Of a stretch of 64,000 nt of DNA, positions 1 to 8,299 are shown piece after piece; the first letter of the stretch is position 1; each line of letters starts with the position of its first letter. This DNA comes from CAZBRS01 sp964494475 (GTDB lineage: Bacteria > Myxococcota_A > UBA9042 > CAZBRS01), in contig CAZBRS010000007.1 in assembly GCA_964494475.1 (NCBI GenBank), forward strand, positions 1 through 64,000. Direction: 5' to 3'. The position numbers and the translations under genes were made by a program. The notes beneath the pieces are model-generated. The model did not search any database. It saw only the letters and a program-made list of their open reading frames with translations, and was not told the origin of the DNA.

Positions 1-1826
1 CCGTTGTCGAGCAGCCCGTCGCAGTCGTCGTCCAGGCCGTTGCACACCTCGTCGGTGCCGTCGTACGCCGAGCCGTCGGGGTTGGACGAACACGTCACCT
101 CGCCCGACGCCGCGCACTCGACCAGACCCTCGCCGCACTCGCCCCGGCCCTCGCATGCCTCGTCGAGCGCGCGCAAGCTGTCGTCGATGGGGTCGATGTA
201 GGTGAGCTCCTCGTCGGTCAGCCCGTCGCAGTCGTCGTCGACGGCGTTGCACGACTCGGTCGCGCCGTTCGGGACCAGCTCGTGCAGGCAGGCACCCGTC
301 CCGGACTGGCAGCCGTCGGCCGTGCACCCGTCGCCGTCGTCGCACGAGGTGACCGCCGTCGTGAGGCAGGCACCCTGGCTGCAGCGCGCCTGGGCGGCGC
401 ACAGGTCGCCGTTGGTGCACGCGCCCCCTTCGTTGCGCGGGAGCGCGACGCAGTCGCCGTCGAGGTTCAAGCATTGGCCCACGGTGCAGGTGCCGGTGAG
501 GTGCGTGCACTCGTTCAGCGCGCCCTGGGCGCACGTGCCGCCCTTGCAGGCGTCGTTCAGCGTGCAGGGGTTGCCGTCCTCGCAGGCCGTGCCGGTCGGC
601 AGGGCCGTCGGCTCGCAGAGCCCGGTGGCGGGCACGCACAGGGCTCGCCGGCACGCCGTGTCGTCGCCCTTGTCGCAGGGCGGGGGGACCGTCGAGGGGT
701 CGAGCAGGCACTTGTGGTCGAGGCAGCGGAGCACGCCATCGCACAGATCGCCGTTGTCGAAGGGCGCGCACGCCTCGTCATCGTTGCAGGCGCACCCGGC
801 CACCGACGTGTCGAACTCGCCCACGCACGCGCCCTCGACGCACGCGTCATCCTTGGTGCACGTGTTGCCGTCGGTGCACCCCGTGCCCTCGGCCACCGGC
901 GCCTGGGCGCACGCGCCGATCTCGGGGGCGCACGTGTTCTTCACGCACTCGCTGTCGTCGTCGGTCGCGCACGTCACGACCGTCTCGGCGTCGACCACGC
1001 ACGCGCCCGCCACGCAAATCAACACGCCATTGCACAGGTCCTCGCCGCCCGTGATGGCCAGGTCGCCGTACGTCGCCTCGCAGTGATCGTCGGCCTCGTC
1101 GCAGGCCAGGCACAACGGACTCGCCGTGCCCATGCAGGCCCCGTCCTTGCACTTGTCGGAGATCGTGCACACGTTCCCGTCGTCGCACGACAGCTTGTTG
1201 TTCGTCGTGGCGCACCCCACCCCCGACTGACAGACGTCGTCGGTGCACTCGTTGCCGTCGTCGCACTCCCGCACCCTGCCCGTGCACTCGCCGAACTGGT
1301 CGCAGAAGTCCTCTTCGGTGCACACGTCGGCGTCGTCGCAGGCTTCCTTGTAGCTCTTGAGGACGGCCTCGCAGCGACATTGCTCGGGCACCCAATCGAG
1401 GCGCTCGCACGGCCCGAGCTCGATCTCGGGGTGCTCGGCGGGCACGCACGCCTGGGGCAGGCACGGACCCTCGTCGCCGAGGTCGGGCAGAAGCTCGACG
1501 ACGTCGACGGCTTCGGCGAGCTCGAGCGGGGCCTCGAGCGGAGGCTCGGCGTCGGGCACGTCGGCCGCGTCGGGCTCGGCGAGGTCGGGGAGGTCGGCCG
1601 CGTCGGTCTCGACGGCGTCGGAGAGGTCGGAAGTGCCCGGATCGAGCGGCACGTCGGCCTCGAAGCGCGCGTCCGCCAGGGCGTCGTCCGACGGCGAATC
1701 GAGCAGCGCTCCGTCGGCCGCGGCGTCGACACCGCCCAGCCAGTCGGGCGGGGGCGGGACCTGCTGGCAGGCCATCAGGCTGAGGAACACCAGGAAGAGG
1801 CCCGAAGCGACGCGTCGAGAACCCAT
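1..1826 (-). CDS. MopE-like cysteine/aspartate-rich lipoprotein, C-terminus beyond window
   Basis: At least 608 residues are visible and the frame is still open at the left edge, so the C-terminus is missing. The start ATG (1824-1826) gives a lipoprotein signal ending in the lipobox LMAC (Cys about residue 19), followed by an acidic Asp/Pro/Ala spacer to about residue 110. The rest is a chain of short Cys-rich units of the type CxDGNxCTxDxC, then NAVDDDCDG and NGLDDDCDG repeats. The latter match the metal-binding MopE-type motif found in surface proteins of Myxococcota and methanotrophs. It is probably an outer-surface lipoprotein; metal binding is inferred from the family. The GTC/GAC-rich repeats make both strands look open here. 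Its function is unknown. Confidence 0.85.
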   Translation of the reverse strand, partial: MGSRRVASGLFLVFLSLMACQQVPPPPDWLGGVDAAADGALLDSPSDDALADARFEADVPLDPGTSDLSDAVETDAADLPDLAEPDAADVPDAEPPLEAPLELAEAVDVVELLPDLGDEGPCLPQACVPAEHPEIELGPCERLDWVPEQCRCEAVLKSYKEACDDADVCTEEDFCDQFGECTGRVRECDDGNECTDDVCQSGVGCATTNNKLSCDDGNVCTISDKCKDGACMGTASPLCLACDEADDHCEATYGDLAITGGEDLCNGVLICVAGACVVDAETVVTCATDDDSECVKNTCAPEIGACAQAPVAEGTGCTDGNTCTKDDACVEGACVGEFDTSVAGCACNDDEACAPFDNGDLCDGVLRCLDHKCLLDPSTVPPPCDKGDDTACRRALCVPATGLCEPTALPTGTACEDGNPCTLNDACKGGTCAQGALNECTHLTGTCTVGQCLNLDGDCVALPRNEGGACTNGDLCAAQARCSQGACLTTAVTSCDDGDGCTADGCQSGTGACLHELVPNGATESCNAVDDDCDGLTDEELTYIDPIDDSLRALDEACEGRGECGEGLVECAASGEVTCSSNPDGSAYDGTDEVCNGLDDDCDGLLDN

Positions 1827-1987
1827 GCCGACCTCCACCCGAAGAACCTGCGCACCCCGCCGGGGACCTCGCGGCCGCACCCGGCAACAAACCGAAAACA
1901 GAGAGATTTTCGCGCAGGGAGCGGGCCGCTGTCAATCACTCGAGCGCGGACTGACGCCCGGCCCCTTCCGACGGCCTCGCGCGATCG

Positions 1988-3286
1988 CTACCAGGACACC
2001 TGGAAGGCGACGCCACCCCCTCCCGGGAGCGGCAGCAGCGACACGGGCGGCGGAGCGGCCGGCGCGGCCGGGTCGGCGGTCGAGCCTCCCCAGTCGGCGA
2101 AGAAGGCCAGGTAGACCGCGCTGCCCACGACGGCGGCGCCCCCGAGCCCGTAGAACACGCCCGCGACCACGCCCTTGGTGTTCACCGACGAGGCGAGGCT
2201 GCCGCGACGATCGAACAGCGCCTTGCGTTCGAGCGCAGACAACGTGGCGGGGTTGGTCTTGTCGATGGACGCGATGCTGCTGACGTCGTTGTTGCGGAGC
2301 ACCGAGAAGACGGCGCCCACGCCGACCATCGCCACTCCCGCGCCACCGCCGATCCAACCCCAGAGCGGATCGAGGTGAACGGGCGACGTGGCCTCGACCG
2401 CGAGCGAACCCACGCCTTCGGGCGCCCCGGCCGACTTGTCGGCGGCCAGCAGCGCCTCGACGCGCACGATGGCGCCAGCGCCGACGTTGACGCTCTTCTC
2501 GAAGGGAACGTGCCCCGCGCGCTCGACCTTGACCACGTGGGGCCCCGCGGCCACCTTGAGGCTCACGTCGCGGCCCGTGCCCACGGGGGCACCGTCGACG
2601 CTCACGTTGGCGTCGGGCGCGCCCGTGGCCACCAGCAGGCGACCCTCGACGCGCTTCTCGGCCAACTGCAGCGTGCGCGACTCGCGAACGCCGGGCTTGA
2701 TCGCCAGGGCGATCTCGGAGGGTTGGAAGCCGTCCTTCTCGACCTTCAGCGTGTGCGAACCGGGCGCCACGTAGACCGAGAAGGGCGTGACCGCGTTGCC
2801 GTCGGCGCCCGGCGCGTTGCCATCGACCGTGACGCTCGCTCCCGCCGGATTGCTGTTCACCTCGACGAGCCCGCGCTCCTCGAGCAGCGTGTTCTCGAGG
2901 ACCGTGACCTGCTCCTCGACCACGCGGATGCGACTCGTCCACTTGTCGGTCACGGCCGCGCGGTTCTTCTCGACCGAATCGAGGAAGCGGCGGTAGTACT
3001 CGAGGGTGAACTCAATCTGCCCCATCTGCTGGTAGGTGAGCGCCGCGCCCATCAACATGGGCCAGGCGGCCTCGGGGTCGTCCGTGGCCAGCGCCAGGGC
3101 TTGCTTGAACTTCTTCAGGGCGAACACGTGCCGGCCGTCTTTCAGGTCGGCCTTGGCGGCATCGTACAGGGCCTGGATCTCTTCGGAGGGTGACGCGACG
3201 ACGAGCGTCGGCGTCGAGAACGCGGCCAACCCGCACAGCAGGATCGCGAGCGCCGGGACGACGAGTCGATCAGGGTGGCGAAGCAT
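1988..3286 (-). CDS. PEGA-domain envelope protein with N-terminal TPR-like region
   Basis: The 432-aa protein starts at the ATG at 3286; the frame is open further upstream but would run into the rpmH promoter. An N-terminal hydrophobic signal (LAILLCGLAAFS) is followed by a helical region that reads like one or two TPR units (to about residue 130). Two PEGA-type beta modules follow (around VNSNPAGASVTVDG and VATGAPDANVSVDG). Two hydrophobic segments near the C-terminus (GWIGGGAGVAMVGVGAVFSV and VVGSAVYLAFFA) are likely membrane spans. PEGA modules are usually surface or periplasmic recognition domains in Myxococcota. It diverges from rpmH. No catalytic residues are apparent and its substrate is unknown. 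Confidence 0.85.
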   Translation of the reverse strand: MLRHPDRLVVPALAILLCGLAAFSTPTLVVASPSEEIQALYDAAKADLKDGRHVFALKKFKQALALATDDPEAAWPMLMGAALTYQQMGQIEFTLEYYRRFLDSVEKNRAAVTDKWTSRIRVVEEQVTVLENTLLEERGLVEVNSNPAGASVTVDGNAPGADGNAVTPFSVYVAPGSHTLKVEKDGFQPSEIALAIKPGVRESRTLQLAEKRVEGRLLVATGAPDANVSVDGAPVGTGRDVSLKVAAGPHVVKVERAGHVPFEKSVNVGAGAIVRVEALLAADKSAGAPEGVGSLAVEATSPVHLDPLWGWIGGGAGVAMVGVGAVFSVLRNNDVSSIASIDKTNPATLSALERKALFDRRGSLASSVNTKGVVAGVFYGLGGAAVVGSAVYLAFFADWGGSTADPAAPAAPPPVSLLPLPGGGGVAFQVSW

Positions 3287-3359
3287 GGAGATGGCCCATC
3301 CGTGGCGTCTGGTGACGGCGCGAACGTTACCATAGCGGCGTCGACCTGCCAATCCCCGC

Positions 3360-3388
3360 TTGACACCGCGCGGTCTTTCTGGTTTCAT
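3360..3388 (+). promoter_or_regulatory. sigma70-type promoter of rpmH-rnpA operon
   Basis: TTGACA at 3360-3365, a 17-base spacer, then TTTCAT at 3383-3388 (4 of 6 matches to TATAAT). It lies 32 bases before the rpmH start and points at it. Seen in sequence; activity is inferred. Confidence 0.7.
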
Positions 3389-3419
3389 CCGGCGCCTGAC
3401 CGTACCGAGGAGGGGTGCC

Positions 3420-3569
3420 GTGAAGCGGACCTTTCAGCCTCATAACCTGAGGCGCAAGCGAGTGCACGGATTCCGAAAGCGCATGTCCACGGCCAAGGGT
3501 CGACAGGTCCTGGCCCGTCGGCGCGCGAAGGGTCGGAAGGTGCTCTCCGTCCAGATCCCGAAGAAGTAG
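3420..3569 (+). CDS. rpmH: 50S ribosomal protein L34
   Basis: This 49-aa, highly basic protein carries the L34 signature (KRTFQPHNLRRKRVHGFRKR) and ends in IPKK. The start is a GTG at 3420 behind a strong GAGGAGG site at about 3406-3412; the frame is open 60 bases upstream, but an ATG there would overlap the promoter. It is a structural component of the large ribosomal subunit. The stop codon shares its last base with the GTG start of rnpA, so the two are translationally coupled. The order rpmH-rnpA-yidD-yidC-khpB is conserved in many bacteria. Confidence 0.97.
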   Translation: MKRTFQPHNLRRKRVHGFRKRMSTAKGRQVLARRRAKGRKVLSVQIPKK

Positions 3570-3925
3570 TGAAGCGCGAGGGATACCCGCCTTCCGTCCG
3601 GCTTCGTCGTCGACCCGAATACCGTCGGGCGCTCGACGGGGGGAAGCGCGTGCTCTCACGTTCTCTGATCGTCTACGTCGCTCCGCGGCCCGAGCCCGCA
3701 GAGGGTCCCCGGTTGGGGGTCATGGCGAGTCGGAAGGTGGGCAACGCTGTCGTCCGAAACCGGACGAAGCGCGTCTTCCGCGAGGCGTTCCGAAGGCTTC
3801 GGGGCCGCGTGAAGCAGCCCGTCGATCTGGTCCTCATCGCGACGCGACGTACCGTGGGGGTCTCGACCGATGACGTCGTCTGCCAGTTGCAGAACGTGCT
3901 CCGCGAGCGCGGCCTGCTCGACTGA
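3569..3925 (+). CDS. rnpA: Ribonuclease P protein component
   Basis: The 118-aa basic protein has the RnpA core RNR motif (KVGNAVVRNRTKRVFREAFR, about residues 54-73) that contacts RNase P RNA. It assists the ribozyme in trimming the 5' leader of pre-tRNAs. The start is GTG, overlapping the rpmH stop by one base. Length and position between rpmH and yidD fit the family well. yidD follows after 6 bases. Confidence 0.97.
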   Translation: MKREGYPPSVRLRRRPEYRRALDGGKRVLSRSLIVYVAPRPEPAEGPRLGVMASRKVGNAVVRNRTKRVFREAFRRLRGRVKQPVDLVLIATRRTVGVSTDDVVCQLQNVLRERGLLD

Positions 3926-3931
3926 GGCTCC

Positions 3932-4189
3932 TTGAAGACCTCTCTGATTTCAAGGTTTTCCCCCGTAGCGCGGGCACTCGCGTGGCCCTTCATCCTGGTC
4001 ATCATGCTCTACAAGTTCGTGCTCTCCCCCTTCCTCCCGCCGGCGTGTCGCTTCCTCCCCACGTGCTCCGACTACGCCCGCGAGAGCCTGGCCCGCCACG
4101 GTCTGTTCCGCGGAAGCTGGCTCTCGGTGCGCCGCGTCGCGCGCTGTCACCCCGGCAACCCGGGCGGCTTCGACCCGGTCCCAGAATGA
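3932..4189 (+). CDS. yidD: Membrane protein insertion efficiency factor
   Basis: An 85-aa protein with a TTG start. It has a short hydrophobic segment (LAWPFILVIMLYKFVLSPFLPP) and the family Cys-containing core CRFLPTCSDYA, ending with RCHPGNPGGFDPVPE, which is diagnostic of YidD (DUF37). It is thought to aid insertion of inner-membrane proteins together with YidC. Its TGA lies inside the region containing the yidC start codons, so expression is probably coupled. The TTG start is chosen because it is the first start after rnpA and the N-terminus matches family length. Confidence 0.95.
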   Translation: MKTSLISRFSPVARALAWPFILVIMLYKFVLSPFLPPACRFLPTCSDYARESLARHGLFRGSWLSVRRVARCHPGNPGGFDPVPE

Positions 4190-4197
4190 GAGGGCCC

Positions 4198-6195
4198 ATG
4201 TATCGCCTGCTGCCACTCCTCACGCTGCTGATCGCCCCGAGCCTGTGGGCCGACGAGGTGTCGTCCGCGCCCGGAGGCCCGGCCACGCTATCGCCGGGGG
4301 CCTGGGAGGCCCGCTGGCCGCTGGAGGGAGAGCCGCTGGTTCGCATGGGCACGTCGCCCGCCGGGGCCACGCTCGAGACGTACAAGCTGCAGATCCCGCA
4401 ATACTCCCAGAAGGCGCGCCTCCCGGCCCCCGGTGAGCCGGGCGACCACGTCACGGTCGGCCCCATGGAGCTCGTGACCGGCTGGGACGCCGACTTCCTG
4501 CCTTTCCAGACGCTGGTGGTCCCCGACTCGGGCCGCGCGATCGACGCCTGGCGGCTGGTGCAGGACCTCGGCGAGATCTCCATTGCGGGCGGTCGCGTGG
4601 CGGGGCTCGCGCGTCCGGCCGAGGTCAAGGAGGGCGACCGGTTGGCCGTCCTGATCGCCGGGCGCTTCCTGCCCGTGGCGGGCTTCGACGCCGACGGGTT
4701 GCGCCTGGCCGACGCCGGCGCGACCGCCAGCGGGTCCGCGCAGCTCGTGCGCGCCATCGTGCAGGAGGGGGGCGACCGCCCCGGCCGCGTCTACCACAAG
4801 GTGGCCTCCGACGCGACCTCGGTCACCTACGTCTGGCCCGACCCCCGGGACGTGTTCGGCGGCGTCTACGAAGAGCGCACGCTCCGGGTCTCGGGCGACT
4901 ACCAGCTCACCCTCGACGTGCGCGTCCACAACCTGGGCTCGCGCGACCTGCCCCACCGCATGGTGGTGACCATCCCCGGCTTCCAGAACCCGAACGCCGA
5001 GCAGCCCGGCATGCTGAACCCCGTGGTCGACCAGCTGCAGGCCATCTGCTCCGTGCAGGGCAGCGTGACGCGCGAGATGCTCTCGAAGCTGGCCGAGGAG
5101 CCCGTCGAGCCCCTGGGCAACGTCGACTTCGCCGGCGTCGAGTCGCGCTACTTCGTATCGGCCCTCGCGCCCCTGAACCTGGCGCAATCGCGCTGCCTGC
5201 TGCGGGGCGCCCCCTATGGCGTGCTCGAGGCGGTGGTCGAGTCCCTCACCACGGCCGTCGCCGTCGCGCGCACCGAACGCTGCTCACCCGACTGGGCCAC
5301 GTGGGTGCCCGCGGCCGAGCGCTGCGGCGCGCTCGCCAAGCGCCTGGGGGCGGCGGGCCTCGGCGACGCCGACGTGAAGCGCCTGTACGCCGAGCGCTCG
5401 GGGAACCTCGACCCGACCACGTCGAAGGCCTGGGCCTCGCTGCTGGCCGCCCAACGCGAGGTCGTCGGCTACCAGTACCTGTTGTACGTCGGGCCCAAGG
5501 ACGTCACGCGCCTGACCGCCCTGGGGCACAACCTCGTGGGCTCGCTCGACTTCTGGGTGGTCGGGTTCCTGGCCAAGCCCATGCTGTACCTGCTGCGCTT
5601 CTTCTACGACTGGGTGCCCCACTGGGGCGTGGCCATCATCCTGCTCACCATCCTGGTCAAGGCCCTCACCTGGTACTGGAGCCAGAAGAGCTTCGTCCAG
5701 ATGAAGGAGATGCAGAGGCTCAAGCCCGAGATCGACAAGCTGAAGGAGAAGTTCAAGAGCGACAAGGGGCGCCTGAACCAGGAGACCATGGCGCTGTACA
5801 AGCGCTACAAGATCAACCCCCTGGGCGGATGCCTGCCCATGTTGCTGCAGATGCCCATCTGGATCGCGCTCTACCGCACCATCTATTCGTCGGTCGAGCT
5901 CTACCAGGCGCCGCTGTTCCTCTGGATCGACGACCTGTCGGCGCCCGACCGTTTCTTCGTGCTGCCCATCATCATGGGCGTGTCGATGTTCGCCCAGCAG
6001 TGGATGACGCCCCAGGCCGGCATGGACGAGGCCCAGGCCAAGATCATGCGCTGGATGATGCCGATCATGTTCACGGGGTTCATGCTCTTCCTGCCGTCGG
6101 GCCTCGTGCTCTACATCTTCGTGAACACGGTGCTGTCCCTCGGGCAGCAGCTCCTGATCCAGAGAAACTCAACGCCCAAGGAGGCGGTCGGATGA
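4198..6195 (+). CDS. yidC: Membrane protein insertase YidC/Oxa1
   Basis: About 665 aa. An N-terminal signal anchor (MYRLLPLLTLLIAPSLWA) precedes a large periplasmic beta-rich domain (about residues 40-430) typical of Gram-negative YidC. The conserved insertase core follows: LDFWVVGFLAKPMLYLLRFFYDW, the cytoplasmic coiled region with QMKEMQRLKPEIDKLKEKF, the NPLGGCLPMLLQMPIWIALY loop, and three further spans. It inserts and folds inner-membrane proteins with or without SecYEG. ATG 4198 is preferred because GAGAGGG sits just before it; ATG 4186 overlapping the yidD stop is the alternative. Its TGA overlaps the khpB ATG (ATGA). Confidence 0.96.
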   Translation: MYRLLPLLTLLIAPSLWADEVSSAPGGPATLSPGAWEARWPLEGEPLVRMGTSPAGATLETYKLQIPQYSQKARLPAPGEPGDHVTVGPMELVTGWDADFLPFQTLVVPDSGRAIDAWRLVQDLGEISIAGGRVAGLARPAEVKEGDRLAVLIAGRFLPVAGFDADGLRLADAGATASGSAQLVRAIVQEGGDRPGRVYHKVASDATSVTYVWPDPRDVFGGVYEERTLRVSGDYQLTLDVRVHNLGSRDLPHRMVVTIPGFQNPNAEQPGMLNPVVDQLQAICSVQGSVTREMLSKLAEEPVEPLGNVDFAGVESRYFVSALAPLNLAQSRCLLRGAPYGVLEAVVESLTTAVAVARTERCSPDWATWVPAAERCGALAKRLGAAGLGDADVKRLYAERSGNLDPTTSKAWASLLAAQREVVGYQYLLYVGPKDVTRLTALGHNLVGSLDFWVVGFLAKPMLYLLRFFYDWVPHWGVAIILLTILVKALTWYWSQKSFVQMKEMQRLKPEIDKLKEKFKSDKGRLNQETMALYKRYKINPLGGCLPMLLQMPIWIALYRTIYSSVELYQAPLFLWIDDLSAPDRFFVLPIIMGVSMFAQQWMTPQAGMDEAQAKIMRWMMPIMFTGFMLFLPSGLVLYIFVNTVLSLGQQLLIQRNSTPKEAVG

Positions 6196-7010
6196 AAGCG
6201 TACACGTACGACGGTCGCAACGAGGAAGAGGCCCTGCGCAACGCCTCCGACGAGCTCGGGGTGCTGCCGGAGGACCTGATCTACGACGTGATCGAGAAGC
6301 GCAGCGGGGTGCTGGGCTTCGGCGGTCAGGTCAAGATCCGCGTGCAGTTCCGCGGCGATCTCATGGCCGACGAGGGCGGCGCCGACACGCCGCCGCCGCT
6401 CCCCCCCCCGGCCACCAAGCCTGTCACGGCGCCCGTCCCCGCGCCCGTCCCCTCGCCGGGGCCTGCGCCCCTGGCGACCGCGGCGACGGACGACGAGGCC
6501 GCGCCGACCGGGCCCCTCAGCGCCAAGGCCGAGCGCGCCCTCGAGGTGAGCCTGCGCGTGGTGCAGGGCATGGGCCTCGAGGCCAGCGCCCGCGTCGAGG
6601 AGACCCCCGACGGCATCACGGTGCACGTGCGCACCGGCGACGACAACCTGGTCATCGGACGCGGCGGCGCGGTGCTCGACGCCATCCAGTTCCTCGTGAA
6701 CAAGATCGTCAACCGCTATCCCGAGGACCGCAAATTCGTGGTGGTCGACGTCAGCGGCTACCGCAAGCGCAAGACCGAGAGCCTCGAGCGCTTCGCCGCC
6801 GAGATGTGCAAGAAGACCCTGGCCACGGGCAAGACCACGCGCCTGAAGGAGCTCACGCCCCGCGAGCGCCGGCTGGTGCACATGATCGTGGCGCAGCACC
6901 CCGGCGTCGAGAGCCGCTCCGAGGGCGACGGCGACGATCGCGTGCTGCTCATCCAGGCCGCGCGCGGACCGCGTCCCCAGGGCCCCGAGGCCGACGACGA
7001 CGGGATGTAA
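6192..7010 (+). CDS. khpB: RNA-binding protein KhpB/Jag (Jag_N, KH, R3H)
   Basis: The 272-aa protein starts at an ATG that overlaps the yidC stop. Residues 1-50 match Jag_N. A Pro/Ala-rich linker follows (about 62-115), then a KH-II domain with the GRGG-type loop VIGRGGAVLDAIQ, and finally an R3H domain (RERRLVHMIVAQHPGVESRS). In other bacteria it binds RNA with KhpA and affects cell division and envelope growth. It closes the rpmH operon. mnmE, the usual next gene, is absent here; the following genes are on the opposite strand. Confidence 0.94.
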   Translation: MKAYTYDGRNEEEALRNASDELGVLPEDLIYDVIEKRSGVLGFGGQVKIRVQFRGDLMADEGGADTPPPLPPPATKPVTAPVPAPVPSPGPAPLATAATDDEAAPTGPLSAKAERALEVSLRVVQGMGLEASARVEETPDGITVHVRTGDDNLVIGRGGAVLDAIQFLVNKIVNRYPEDRKFVVVDVSGYRKRKTESLERFAAEMCKKTLATGKTTRLKELTPRERRLVHMIVAQHPGVESRSEGDGDDRVLLIQAARGPRPQGPEADDDGM

Positions 7011-7023
7011 TCCCCCTGCTCCG

Positions 7024-7046
7024 CGCGCGCCTGTCGACAGCGCGCC
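7024..7046. terminator. possible bidirectional terminator between khpB and the GGDEF gene
   Basis: The 10-bp perfect palindrome CTGTCGACAG (7031-7040) is flanked by GC-alternating arms in a 42-bp gap between convergent genes, with a T5 run at 7059-7063. The stem is imperfect and the T-run is distant, so intrinsic termination is only a possibility. Confidence 0.35.
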
Positions 7047-7052
7047 CCGATC

Positions 7053-8111
7053 TCAAGGTTTTTCGGCGACGATGGCCAGGTTGCGGCCCTGGCGCTTGGC
7101 GCGGTAGAGGTTCTCGTCGGCGGCCACGAGCAGTTCGTGGAGGTCGCGGGCAGCCTCGCCGCCTGGCGTGCCGTACGCGGCGCCCACGCTCACGGTGATC
7201 GGAATCTCGGGCCAGGTCGCACCGGCCACCGCCTGGCGCAGCTTCTCGGCCAGGCGCGCGAGGTCGACCTCCGGGGCCTCGGTGGGCGTGAGCGCCACCA
7301 CCGTGAACTCGTCGCCGCCCGTCCGCCCCAGCACGTCGCTGCGCCGCAGCGCTCCTTCGAGCGCGGCCGCCACGCCCTTCAGCGCCGCGTCGCCCGCGGC
7401 GTCGCCGTGCCGGTCGTTCACCTCCTTCAGGTGATCGACGCCCGCGACCAGCACCGCCAGGCGCGAACCCTGGCGCCGCGCCAACTGGGCCAGCACCTCG
7501 GCCGAGCCCAGCAGGCCGCGCCGGTTGAGCAGGCCCGTCAGCGGATCGACGACGCCGCGCTCCGCCGCGCTTCGCAGCTCGCGCCACAGGTCGAGCACGG
7601 CTTCGCAGAGCAGCTCGCGCTCGGGGTTCGGAGCGCTGTGAGCCTCCACGCCCTCGACCAGCGCGCCCAGGTGCGCGTCGAGCGTCGCGATCGGGCTGTC
7701 GAGGCCGATCAGGCCCCCAAGGTCTCTCCCGTACTGCAGCAACGCCACCACGGCGGGGTGCAGGCGCAATAGCTCGAGGCGCAACGCCTCGGCGAAGGCA
7801 CGGTCCGGCGCCGGGGGCTCGCCGTTCGAGCTCGCCTGGGCGCGCTGCACCCGGACGCGCAGCTCGTCCTCGACGGAGAAGGGCCAGTCGAAGAGGTGGG
7901 GAGCGCCCCCGTCCCGGATCACGGCCTCGAGGGCGATCCAGTACCGCACACAGGACTGCTCGTCGTCGGCGAGGCGGCGCCACAGGGGACCGAGCGGGCC
8001 GGCCGCGCCTGCGGCCAGGGTCTCGTAGAGCCGTCCGGCGGACTCGTCGAGCGCCCGGCACGAGGCGATGATGCGCAGCAGCACGTCGGGTCGCATGGGC
8101 TCCTCCGTCAT
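7053..8111 (-). CDS. GGDEF-domain protein with helical N-terminus, altered metal site
   Basis: 352 aa. Residues about 10-180 are all-helical, and the stretch near 25-65 recalls a rubrerythrin/ferritin-like bundle but lacks an ExxH pair. Residues 189-350 form a GGDEF domain starting at DPLTGLLNRRG, with GGDEF intact at 265-269 and no RxxD inhibitory site obvious. In the metal-binding strand the usual DxD is GVD, so the first Asp (position 224) is Gly. That Asp normally ligates Mg2+ in diguanylate cyclases, so c-di-GMP synthesis is uncertain and a binding or sensing role is possible. It is last in an apparent operon with the sensor kinase and a 52-aa membrane protein. The first ATG is taken as start; ATG 8096 is an alternative. 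Confidence 0.85.
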   Translation of the reverse strand: MTEEPMRPDVLLRIIASCRALDESAGRLYETLAAGAAGPLGPLWRRLADDEQSCVRYWIALEAVIRDGGAPHLFDWPFSVEDELRVRVQRAQASSNGEPPAPDRAFAEALRLELLRLHPAVVALLQYGRDLGGLIGLDSPIATLDAHLGALVEGVEAHSAPNPERELLCEAVLDLWRELRSAAERGVVDPLTGLLNRRGLLGSAEVLAQLARRQGSRLAVLVAGVDHLKEVNDRHGDAAGDAALKGVAAALEGALRRSDVLGRTGGDEFTVVALTPTEAPEVDLARLAEKLRQAVAGATWPEIPITVSVGAAYGTPGGEAARDLHELLVAADENLYRAKRQGRNLAIVAEKP

Positions 8112-8133
8112 CGCCCGTCAACCTTCACGGGCT

Positions 8134-8292
8134 TCAGGCTTCGAAGGGGGGCTCGAGTTCGCGCGCGGCGCGCAGCAGCCGACGACGGGAGAGCTCGAGG
8201 CGCAGCACGCCGACGACGAAGAGCGCCGTCGCGACCGACCCGAACACCAGCGAGGTCCAGGCGCCGAGGCCCACACAGCCGCACTCGTTCAT
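8134..8292 (-). CDS. small single-span membrane protein, unknown
   Basis: A 52-aa protein, not recognised. It starts MNECGCVG, has one hydrophobic span (TSLVFGSVATALFVVGVL), then a strongly basic stretch (SRRRLLRAARE), so a cytoplasmic tail is likely. GAGGGGG lies just before the ATG at 8292 and decides that start over ATG 8325, which would overlap the upstream gene. It sits between a sensor kinase gene (7-bp gap) and a GGDEF gene (22-bp gap) on the same strand, so co-expression is likely. Confidence 0.6.
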   Translation of the reverse strand: MNECGCVGLGAWTSLVFGSVATALFVVGVLRLELSRRRLLRAARELEPPFEA

Positions 8293-8299
8293 CGCCCCC

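Noticed and set aside
1..1826. The GTCGTC-rich repeats at the left edge as a DNA satellite or CRISPR
   Set aside because: They encode DDDCDG and CxDGN motifs in the minus-strand protein; spacing is irregular and there are no unique spacers of constant length.
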